This document shows, in pieces, positions 9,279-18,217 of a stretch of DNA of 19,685 nt. Position numbers and translations under genes: made by a program. A model generated the notes under the pieces. That model worked only from the letters and a program-made list of their open reading frames with translations. It had not been told where the DNA came from and searched no databases. Every line of letters begins with the position of its first letter. The first letter of the stretch is position 1. The DNA comes from Stephanodiscus triporus. Lineage: Eukaryota; Bacillariophyta; Thalassiosirophyceae; Thalassiosirales; Thalassiosiraceae. The stretch covers positions 1 through 19,685 of the forward strand of contig JALLAZ010000198.1 in NCBI GenBank assembly GCA_036939755.1, in the 5' to 3' direction.

Positions 9279-9956
9279 CTCACCTAGGCATTGCGTTTAT
9301 GCATTTTCACAGCTATTTATGACAGTCAGCTCGTCGATACTATGGTCAAAGATTACAACATGAATTTTTAACTTCTCATGACAACTACAATGGCCTCTTA
9401 CAGGAAGCATGTGATCCATTATCAACTGCCAACTCCCTCTGACAACTTTGCCTCGCTGTTCATTCTTCGACCGGTAATACTGGAAATATAGCATCTTCGT
9501 CGAAGCTCAAGTCATCGGCTAATCAGTAAGAATGACTTGTTTTTGCCCTCGTGCCTATGTGACCCCTGCCGTTCAAACTTTTCAAGTCAACGTGCAGTTT
9601 GGTAGTGTTCAATTTTCCTAATTTCTTAGTGTGCCTATTTACATCATTATCATAAAATCATATACACGCCACTTCGACATGCACATGTGACGGTGAAGCC
9701 TCTGCAGGGAACTCGATTTATGCAAACCCAGGGCCATGACTCATCATCTATGAACAATGCATTTAGTAAAGAGCCCTCGTGGACTTTCTGATGTTAGAAC
9801 CTTACTCTACTTATGTGACTTAAGATAATGCTTTAGGTCGACGGCAATTCGTTCTATCAATTTCCCAGTTGCCTGTTTCGATCATGGGATATTATTCTCC
9901 TATCACGACCATGTTTGCTACTTATCCAATAATTGGAGGAACTTGGAATGCACTAC
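9279..9956. other. Non-coding region between convergent genes
   Basis: This 678-bp, AT-richer stretch lies between the 3' ends of the TTI2-like gene (+) and the RBBP6-like gene (-). It must hold both 3' UTRs. The only open frame of note (minus strand, 9494 to 9297) has no recognisable protein features. I found no tRNA-like or clear snoRNA-like structure by eye, and no long repeats. Confidence 0.6.
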
Positions 9957-12861
9957 TTAGAATCGACCTCTCCCTCCGGCCCAGTTACCCCCACCCCTTC
10001 CATCGAATCTTCCCCTGCCTCTTCCCTGAAACCGTCCGCCGCCGTTGAAGTCTCCTCCTCTTCCTTGATAGCCAAAGTCTCGAGGACCACCACCGCCACC
10101 AGCGCCCCGACCTCCTCCTTGATGAGGATAACCACCTCCATGTGGATGATTCTGCTCTCCTCCACCTCCTCCCCCTTGGTGCGCATTATCACCCGGGCTG
10201 CCTTGATGCGATCCTATCATGGAATCTAAAGGACGCTTCCTGTTGTTCCAGTCATTGCCGTTGTTGCTGTTGTTGTCACCCTGGGTGAAAATTAAGGGAG
10301 AAATCAGCACGAAATGTGGGGCAAGAGGGGGGCGGGGGTGATAAAAGGATGATCAATAATCAACTTCTAGAGGTGTAGCATGAAAAACGATTAACTAGGT
10401 AGTTTGGCTCTGTGCTAAATGCAAAGTCTCGACTTGCCATGACCGAATAAATAAAAGGCAACCAAGACAAAACAGTGTTCACTGCACTCACCCAATGCTG
10501 ATTTCCGTGGAAACCGCCGCCGCCGTAACCGATTGGCGGCATGTTGTGTCCGCCCCTGCCCGCGCCATTGAGGGGGGGGTAAGGCTGGGGATGATGTTGA
10601 TGGTGGTACGGAGGGGGCTGTTGTTGCTGATCGTGATTGGGGTTGAACCGTCCTCCGCCCCCTCTGGCTCCGAATTGATTGGGAGGGAAACGTCCCCCCC
10701 CGCCCATCCCCCGTCCTCCTCCTCCCCTTCCCGCGTCGCCGTGGAATGGCGGAGGACCTCCGAACCTCGTCGGCGGCGGCGGCGGCGGCGGCGGGGGGGG
10801 AGGAGGAGGGAACTGTTGCATCATGCTGTTCACGAGGTTGGGAGGCGGGGTGTTCATGACGCCTCCCGCGCCTCCGCCAACGCCAACGCCCGCCGGCCCG
10901 AGGACGTAGCCGGCGGGCGGGCCTCGTCGCTTCGGCGCCTCCTTCCGAACGGCTCGAGCGCCCGTCGTCGTCGCCTTCGTCGAGGACGACGGCGGCGCCG
11001 CGTCGTCGCCATTCTTGGTACGGTCCTTCGCCGAGGCATCGTCGTCCTCGTCGTCAGGCTGATCACTTTTATGAACGTTACTTTCGTTATTGTTCTGTCG
11101 ATTGACATTAGCCGCGTCGACGGTAGTATCACTCTTTCCATCATCCTTCGCATCCTCGCCTCCCGTCTTTTCCGTTTTAGCATTATAATCTATGGCCAAT
11201 GATGCAGTAGCAGTAGCAGTCCCGTCCAAGTCTTCGCGCTCGTCGTTGTCGTTGTCATCGTCGTCGATGGCAACATCAAAGACGTCCCCCCCGAACTCGT
11301 CGTCGCCTCCGAAAAGTAAATCGTCGTCGTTGCCCCCCCCGCCCTTACGTTTCTTACTAGCGCCCTTCCCCCGTCTTCCCAACATAATCCCATCCCTGCC
11401 ATCGTCGTCGAAATCGTTGTTGTCGCCGCCGCCGCCCCCTCCTCCCCCCCCTCCCTTGCCGCCCCCCCGTTCCGCGACCGCCGCGAGACGCTTCCTCTCC
11501 TCCTCCTCCTGCTCTGCCTCGATCTGCCTCTCGATCGCATCCATCTTCGACATAACGTCCGCGACGAACGCGTCCGCGGCCTTCCGTAGTCCTACGTTCG
11601 GGAATAGGTCGTCGGGGGAGACGCCCTCGATCCCTGTTAGCGGACATGTGTACCCGTTCCTGGCGAGGCCGTCGCGTATGCAAGATTCGCACGTGGGACG
11701 TCCCTCTTGATCCCATGGAACGAGCATCGCGCTTTTGACTATGGACGAGCAAATGCCGCATATCAGGTGCTCGGGTATAGACGTCGCCGTTAGCTTGAGG
11801 GCGTAATCGAGGTCGCCCCGACGACGTGACGAGGAGTTTAGGGATTGTCCTCCCCCGGATTTCACGAGCGCCCTGAAGGCCTGCGCGGACGGCTGGAGCT
11901 GCGCTGCGAGGTTTCCCTGGGGATGAAGTTGGGAGGGGGGCTGCTGTTGATGTTGACCGCCGTTGTTCTCCTCCTCTCCCCACGCACCGGCATCGGCGGA
12001 TCCGTCCGCGCCTCCTCCCCCCCCCTCCGACGACGACGACGGATTATTGCTGGCCCCGAGCGTGAGGAATGTCCTCGGTATCCCAGTCGCGCGCTTCTTC
12101 GTCATAGGCGCGCCTCCTCCCGTCATCATCATCTCCTGCTGTCTCAATTCCGGATCGGCGTTCGGTCGTCCGACGGTGGACCTGGGAGGGTTGTTTGACC
12201 GGACGACGGGTCCTCCCCCCCCGGCGATCCTAGGATCGCGCGGTCGCGTCGTCGGATGACCAACTGACGACGACGAGCCATACACGGACCCGGCCTGGTC
12301 GGTGACCGCCCTCAATGCCTCGAGCTCCCTGGATTCGTCGACCTCGGTCGTCGTCGTCGTCGCGGCGGCGGGAAGGGGAAGAGGAGGGGGTCGGGAGGAA
12401 GAGGAGGAGGAGGAGGAGGGGGGGGGATTATCGACGAAGAACTCTTCGTCCGCGTCGCCATCGCGGTTGCGGATGGTGTAGAATCCGTCCCTCGCGGCGT
12501 TGGCGTTGGCGCCTCCCCCCTGGCCGCCGCCTTGTTGTTGTTGTTGTTGTTGTTGTTGTCCACCGGCCATGATGCGCCCGAGCAATCCCCTTCCCCTCTC
12601 CGCGGCGATACGACGAACGACGATCCTCGTCCCCCGCGGCAATATCATCGACTCGTCGTCGTATACTTCGTCCGTCGACGCGTTCGTTATCGATAGGTCG
12701 AATTCCATCGTGCCGCCGCCGCCTCCCCCCATTCCCCGATCGAGTCCCTTGGCGCGCACGATCGCGCGCTTCACGTCGAAGAGGCGCGCGGAATTGCCGG
12801 GCAGTGGCAGAGGCTCGAAGGACGTACCCGAACGGAATTTGTAGAGGATGGTGGACGACAT
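9957..12861 (-). CDS. RBBP6/Mpe1-like protein: DWNN domain, RING/U-box-like domain, RGG tail
   Basis: Two exons, 12861-10492 and 10280-9957, join in phase 0 around a 211-nt intron (gtgagt...acccag); about 897 aa. The ubiquitin-like DWNN domain is residues 1-88: MSSTILYKFRSG at the start, then DLSITNA and RGTRIVVRRI. Residues 256-266 (KRATGIPRTFL) match the conserved GIPRSF stretch of RBBP6. A RING/U-box-like domain spans about 363-435 (IPEHLICGIC ... TCESC ... YTCPLTG ... DDLFPNVGLRKA). Then follow Gly runs, acidic stretches, 13 prolines and a long RG/RGG region continuing into exon 2, which also has RKRP. RBBP6/Mpe1 joins the cleavage and polyadenylation factor complex in the nucleus, and animal RBBP6 is an E3 ligase. 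The usual CCHC zinc knuckle between DWNN and RING is absent: there is no Cys before residue 368. Low complexity includes Q9 at 102-110. The start ATG has A at -3 and a TATA-like element close upstream. Confidence 0.9.
10771..10809 (-). repeat. Poly-proline tract (13 codons) in RBBP6-like gene
   Basis: Cgg, ggg and agg triplets on the plus strand are read as 13 consecutive Pro codons on the minus strand, just before the RGG-rich C-terminal region. The core (cgg)8 part is a microsatellite. Confidence 0.85.
12532..12559 (-). repeat. (TTG)n/(CAA)n microsatellite encoding poly-Gln
   Basis: Nine consecutive ttg triplets on the plus strand encode nine Gln right after the DWNN domain of the RBBP6-like protein. 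Confidence 0.9.
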
Positions 12862-13628
12862 TGTTGTCGTTGGTTTTTTTATTACAATATATATCGTGTG
12901 ATATACGACTTATGTTACTTTTTCGTGTGTATCGTGCGAGAATATTTTTATTTTTTGCCCTTTTTATTTATTCGTCGTCTCCCCTCCCCAAAAGGCGAGA
13001 CTCGTCGTGGCTCTATTGCCTCTCGGTTTACGAACCAAGAGGAGGAAGTAAAGAGGTCGTTGGGGGAGGGAGATTATTGTAAATAATACCTTGTTGAGAG
13101 TGTGAGATTTTAGACGGCCGTGCGGACGGCTTTGGAGATTGTTATTTTGGGGGAGTGGCGCGACTGAAAAGTCTCTTCGCTTCCTCGGGGAAGACAACAT
13201 GACCAAGGACAGACCGGAACGCCGAGGACACCCATCCCACCAGGGGTGCATTTTCTCGCAGATGCTTATGCCGCGCGTGCTGCTTGACAGCGTGTATGGT
13301 ATCCTACGGTAAGTAGGTATTAGGTGTAGGGTAGTTACGATAAGTATCTACCCCCCGCGCCCCGCCCGACAAGCAAGCGTGACCCGCACCCCGACAAACA
13401 AGACACTCCCCCTACAAACGCAGAAAAAATAATATTGATGAGTTGTTCTCCTCTCCTCTGCTGACGACCACGCACGTAAGACGGGAGGCATAGCAGCTAA
13501 AGTGGGGTCATTGCAATACCGACTCGGAGCAACCACCAGTGTAATAATTGATCTAACAGTCCCTACCGTAGAGAGAGAGAGTCGTCCGTCTTTCGTTCCT
13601 GCGAAGAGAGATAGCGAACGCCCGCGCC
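12862..13628. other. Divergent intergenic region, RBBP6-like / fibrillin
   Basis: This 767-bp region holds no gene I can support and should contain the promoters of both flanking genes. Near the left gene is a TATA-like string. Further right lie AT-rich runs (12880-12975), a small inverted repeat (GGGTAG at 13329-13334 with CTACCC at 13348-13353) and a GA-rich leader just before the fibrillin ATG. A 47-nt ATG-containing island at 13262-13308, bounded by cag and gtaagt, could be a 5' UTR exon, but it cannot be joined in frame to the downstream gene. Confidence 0.55.
12886..12894 (-). promoter_or_regulatory. TATA-like element of RBBP6-like gene
   Basis: Aatatatat lies about 25-33 bp upstream of the minus-strand ATG at 12861, followed by an A-run on the coding strand. 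It is a plausible core promoter element with a very short leader. Confidence 0.35.
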
Positions 13629-14498
13629 ATGCAGAAAGTCATCGTCGTCGTCGTCGCGCTGCTGCGGGCCACGATCGGCATCGGCGGCGGGAGCGGCGGC
13701 GCGATGGGGTTCGATTTCGCGAGCGTGTTCAGGCCTCCGGCCAATCCCTTCGCGTCGGCGGGCGGGAAGGGCACAATGCCAACCGCGAGGGACGAGGAAT
13801 CGCGATTGCTCCGGACGATAGCCGATACCGGCAACGGGAAGGACGCCGACCTCGAGACGCAGGCGCGGGTGCTGTCCATCGTGAGACGATTGGAGACCGG
13901 GGCCGTGCCCAGTCCGACGTTGCTGTCGAATATTCAGGAGGCGAAGTCATTGCTCGACGGCGATTGGTTCCTGCGGTACACCGCGCCGAGCGAAATTATA
14001 GACGACGACGACGTTGGCGCTGGCGGCGACGGCATTGGCGATGATGATGGATGGGTGGCGATCGAGGCATCGGAGGGAGAATCCAAGATCAACACACGAC
14101 GATTCGGGGATGCCGGCAGAGTGAGCGGGGGGGGCATACCCGTCGATGCGTCGAATGCCGTGGCAGTGCAATCGTTCGATGTCGAAAAATCGAGGGTGAC
14201 GAACGTCATCACCACGGGGATAGGACTCGTGACTGTCGGCGGGACCTATCGTCGAAGCGACTCGGTGCCGTTGCGCGCGATCGTGGCATTCGATACTGCC
14301 ACCATAGCCCTGAATGTAAAGCCATTCGTGTTGGATTTGAGTTTCCTCTTCGATGTACGAGCGGCGATCAAGGGAACGCGCGAGGCGGGGTGGCTCGAAA
14401 CTACGTACGTGTCCGACAACGTGAGGATCGGACGGGGGAATAAGGGTTCGTTGTTCATCCTCACCAGGGATCGAGATGACGCTGTTATTAAGGCATGA
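13629..14498 (+). CDS. Plastid lipid-associated protein (PAP/fibrillin family)
   Basis: A single exon of 289 aa. Fibrillins are lipid-binding, lipocalin-like proteins of plastoglobules and thylakoids, involved in lipid storage, quinone metabolism and photoprotection. Family landmarks: the N-terminal helix region (53-108), LLDGDWFLRYTAPSE (108-122) matching the LxGxWxLxYT motif, and the C-terminal WLETTYVSDNVRIGRGNKGS (255-274) matching the WLDTTYLxxxxRIxRGNKG signature. The N-terminus has a hydrophobic stretch (VIVVVVALL, 4-12) and a Gly/Ser/Ala segment to about 26, fitting a signal-peptide-led plastid presequence; no clean ASAFAP motif is seen, so targeting is inferred. Acidic and Gly-rich residues at 124-141 insert into the barrel. 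An in-frame TAG about 60 bp upstream supports a start near 13629. It converges on the PPR gene with 52 nt between stops. Confidence 0.88.
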   Translation: MQKVIVVVVALLRATIGIGGGSGGAMGFDFASVFRPPANPFASAGGKGTMPTARDEESRLLRTIADTGNGKDADLETQARVLSIVRRLETGAVPSPTLLSNIQEAKSLLDGDWFLRYTAPSEIIDDDDVGAGGDGIGDDDGWVAIEASEGESKINTRRFGDAGRVSGGGIPVDASNAVAVQSFDVEKSRVTNVITTGIGLVTVGGTYRRSDSVPLRAIVAFDTATIALNVKPFVLDLSFLFDVRAAIKGTREAGWLETTYVSDNVRIGRGNKGSLFILTRDRDDAVIKA

Positions 14499-14550
14499 GA
14501 AGGATGATTTGTGGCCTCCGCCCGGTTAAGTACGATAATTACTTAAGATT

Positions 14551-17500
14551 TTACTCGACATTATTCGATATGCTATCTCGCGTCGACCTTCGACTCCATT
14601 CCGCTGGAAGACTCGAGAATTCAGTTCTCGTGGAGGCGCCGGTGATGGACAGATAATCGTCCTCTGACGTTGACGCGGCCAAAACATTCAGTATGTGTGG
14701 ATTGAGACATCCCTCATCGCAGCACTGTCGAAAAATGCCAGAAATGGCCTTAAATTTCTCGGCGGAATCGTCCATGAGATTAAGTAAGGCATGGATCATT
14801 CCGGTGTAGGTTATGCTGTCGGGCCTCAACCCTACGGAAGGCAGGGAGTTGAAGGCGGCGACCGCGATTCGCAGGGCGTTCATCTTTCTCTCTACGCTAC
14901 CGGTGGCAATAGCACAATTCTTTATTCTGCATTTTCTCAATGATCAATTCGTGAGAAAAGTGACAGAATGTTATCGTGATGGATGATTGCAATTTTACTC
15001 ACTGTATGTTGAAAGATATCAAGTTCGGCTCGCAGCCAATTTCTTCCATTGTTTCGAACAAAGAAAGAACCTGAGTCTCCGTGTCTTCGCAATTGCTATT
15101 CGCGATGCTTTCCGCAGCAACATTGAAGGTTACATTTGTTGGTTTGCATCTGACGTCCCCGTCCTGATATCGCTGAATAGATTCATCCAGTAACGCCCTG
15201 ACCCGTGAAACTCGTTTCTCACTTGTACTATTTCCCCACTTACGTCAGATGATGATGAGCGCGGTCGCGGATGAGGTGCGATTTCCGATTACGGGCCATG
15301 AAAAAAAAAGCTGGAATAGTCTCAAATTTTCTTCACAAAAAACTCACGGCTTCTATACACAGAGCGTATGTTATCATGTCCGGACGGCAGCGACTCCATC
15401 CGGATTTTTCTAAACTAATCATCCTTCGTAACACGGCCTCTGCCTCGTGTCCACGTCCCTCTCTCTTGTATCCTGAGATTATAGTGTTGAACAAGACTTC
15501 GCTCTTTTTCGAATCTTCAATACCTTCCAATATTCCCTCCGCCGCGGAAGTGAGACCACTTTTTGCACATGCATCCATCGCCACCGCAAGAGCTTGTACG
15601 TCAGGTCTGGCTTTTCTATTTCCATCAATGCATTGATTGTTCATCTCTTCGAGAATAGCTAGAGCTTTCAGACCACCTTCTGGGTGGTTGACGTATGCCT
15701 TCATCACTCCTGTATAGGTGATGACGTCGGGTGCGAGAAATCTATTGTTTGTTACACGATAGTTAGTCACCAGGCGGCGTAAAATTTGTTCTGCGCGCTC
15801 TGCTGTGTCCTTTCCTGGCCTGCGTGACCAAGCATCAATAACTGCGCAAGACAGCAGGACGAATGTTAGAAAAAAAAGAGGGGCATGAAAAGGCCACCCC
15901 CTCATCCATGGGCTACGGGCAAACTTGGCTCACCCGAGTTATATGCGATGTTACTGAGCATCTCTTTCGGATTGTTTGATTCACTGTGAAGAAACAGAAC
16001 TTCCATTTGCTCAAGGACCGATTCTGCTTTCTCGGCCGTTTGATACTTGTCGTCAGCCTTGGACCATGCATCAATCACGGTACCAAAGCACTTTTGATCC
16101 GCCATAAGGGCAAGTCGCGAAAATGAGAACTGACAAGTTTCGTTGACAAGAACAATACATTCCCGAAAGAAACAGAGGAAGCAGTCTCACCTTGGGGTTG
16201 GGCCGCAGCTCAACGTAACCGAATTTTTCATACAATGAAACAAGGCGATCAAGTAGTCTCTGACAATGCTGAGCACCCTCGACGCCCTTGCCGGCTTTCG
16301 CCCAAGCATCCATTACCGTCACAAAGTTACGCGTGGTAGGGCGGATTAGCGCATTATCATGATCGAAGCCGCCATGTCGGACATGGATGTTCTCAACGCC
16401 TATGTCGGTATTCGCGACGACATTCTTGCTTCGCCTTTCGCGTTCGCACATTCCGATCATCCAATCTAAGACTCGCTCGGCATTCTTGGCCCCCCAGCCG
16501 ACGTTCTTAGTCTCATCGGCGATGTTCGCCAACTTTTGATCGGCCTTCCACTTCCGAGTTTTGTGACCATCCCTGTCGTCTTGCTTTAGCATCCGATCGG
16601 CCTGTGCGTACATGGACATAATCGTACCAAAGGTCACGTTAGTCGGTCGCAGTTTGACGTCCCGGAACCCCGATCTCTCGTATTGGGATGCCAAGCGGGA
16701 CAATATCTCCTCCGCACGCTCCAGGTCCTGCATGTCCCGATTGTCGTGCGAGCTCGATGTGAATCGCCTCTGGAACGCATTCATGGTTATGGAGTAGGAG
16801 TAAACGTCGGGCGACTCGACGTCGGCCGACTTTTCCATTCGTCGTAACAGGGCCTCGGCGGCTTCTACGTCTCCCCTGGTCGCGTACAAGTTCAACATGT
16901 TGTTGTAGGAGAAAGTATCAGGCCGGGAGAATGCCGCCAAGGCGCCCACCTCTCGGGACTCGATCATCCGATCCAGGAGCGCCCTCGCGCGCACCTCCGC
17001 ATCCGGGTCCGACGATCGCGACCAGCAGCTTAGCACGTGATTGTACAGGAACTTCGTCGGGGTCACGTCGCGCGTGTCAAAGGTCACGTCCGCGTCGTCG
17101 CGCAGTCGACCCCTCCCCCGACGGATGCCCTCCAGGCGCTCAAGTATCGCCTGGGAATTGCGCGCCGCGTCGATCGCAATCTCGGGGTTGCACCGCGACC
17201 ACCCCAGGGCGACGGCCTGGCACAGGATTTCCGTGCACAGGTCTGGCGTACGGTCGTCGTGGTGCCCGATCGCGTCCCTCCGCACACGACGATGGGGGTG
17301 ACGACGATCATCGTTCGACGGGGCGTCACTGCTCTCCGATCCCGACTTTCGTAGGGCGCCGTCGATCTCGTTTTCGTTGAGTGTCATGAACCGGTCCAGC
17401 AGATCATTCGCGAGGGTTACCACCCTGAGAAATTGATGCGGATCTTCCGATCGATGATCGTTCCCTCTCCCCCAAAGCTTGGACATCAGCATGATGAGCT

Positions 17501-18071
17501 TCGCGGTAGTTCGATACCACGACGACAGAGAGATGACGCCGCCTCCATCGCGAATATTGGTGTCGATCGAGGGATCGACGGGACGACTCCGAATTTGTTC
17601 CTCCGCGCGTTTCGCCAACTCGGCCATGTCCACGAAGGAGGGTGGGAGAGGATCGCCCACACGACGGTCATCGCTGCGGCCTCGGCCAATTCGCCTTCCA
17701 CGGCCGCCATCACCGCCTTGGCGGACGTCGGCGCGCTTGCCATCACTATTCCGATCGTTGCCGTGACCAGCTTGGTCTCGACGGGGCGGGAGGTCTCGCG
17801 CGCCGCACGCCACGGCGGAATGGAACGCGGCCCCGAGGGTCGCGGTGGCCGTCGTACGGAGCGATGGGCCGGTAGACGGCGAGTCGAGCACGCGTCCGAT
17901 GCGATGATGGGAGTGCCCCGACGGACGGCCGATGCCACCGCGGCGAAGAGCGACGCTCGCGATCGACGAGATGTTATTGTCGTGGTTACCGGCATCGGCA
18001 TTTTCGGCTGTCGTCGTCGAGTTCAGACGACCGACTTGACGACGACAAAGTCGTGGAAGCGAGCGCCGCAT
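14551..18071 (-). CDS. Large pentatricopeptide repeat (PPR) protein, probably organellar
   Basis: Five exons on the minus strand: 18071-16191, 16090-15934, 15841-15348, 15238-15003 and 14926-14551, with introns of 100, 92, 109 and 76 nt; about 1047 aa. Every junction restores a PPR motif, which is the main support for the model: RPNPK|CFGTVIDAW, IAYNS|VIDAW, YALCIEA|WGNS and ISFNIQ|IKNCA. About 14 motifs are visible from residue 337 on, e.g. RPDTFSYNNML, RPTTRNFVTVMDAW, APDVITYTGVM and RPDSITYTGMI. Spacing is irregular because charged loops are inserted. PPR proteins bind organellar RNA for stability, splicing or translation. The N-terminus (MRRSLPRLCRRQVGRLNS) is Arg-rich and amphipathic like a mitochondrial presequence; residues 20-270 are low-complexity. 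No catalytic C-terminal domain is seen. Two introns end in AAG. Intron 1 could alternatively end at the cag before ttctca, adding 13 residues and breaking the motif. Confidence 0.9.
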
Positions 18072-18217
18072 CGACGGCAGTTGCGTCGGTTGGTGCGGGT
18101 GGCTAGCGGTTTCGCCTGTAAATATTTGTGTAGAGAGTAGAGAGGCTGTAGATATCTAGAGTAACAAAAAGGATGCCTCGCAATAACATTACGCAATCAC
18201 CACCACACCTCTATTCT

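Noticed and set aside
9297..9494. 65-codon minus-strand open frame in the 3' intergenic region
   Set aside because: No domain, no clear promoter and a length expected by chance; lies within the presumed 3' UTR region.
10360..10491. RBBP6-like frame continuing past W790 to a stop at 10360, as the true C-terminus
   Set aside because: A consensus gtgagt donor at 10491 and a pyrimidine-rich acceptor at 10281-10290 join in phase to a further RGG-rich exon that continues the same composition. Kept only as a possible retained-intron isoform.
13262..13308. 47-nt island starting with ATG, bounded by cag and gtaagt, as a coding exon of the fibrillin gene
   Set aside because: Joining it to visible acceptors upstream of 13629 gives stops or a wrong frame, and an in-frame TAG lies about 60 bp before the fibrillin ATG. 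It could at most be a 5' UTR exon.
15902..16105. Separate small genes for the PPR fragments at 14551-14940, 15333-15905 and 15902-16105
   Set aside because: They join to the upstream exon through consensus donors and in-phase acceptors that restore PPR motifs across each junction, so they are exons of one gene.
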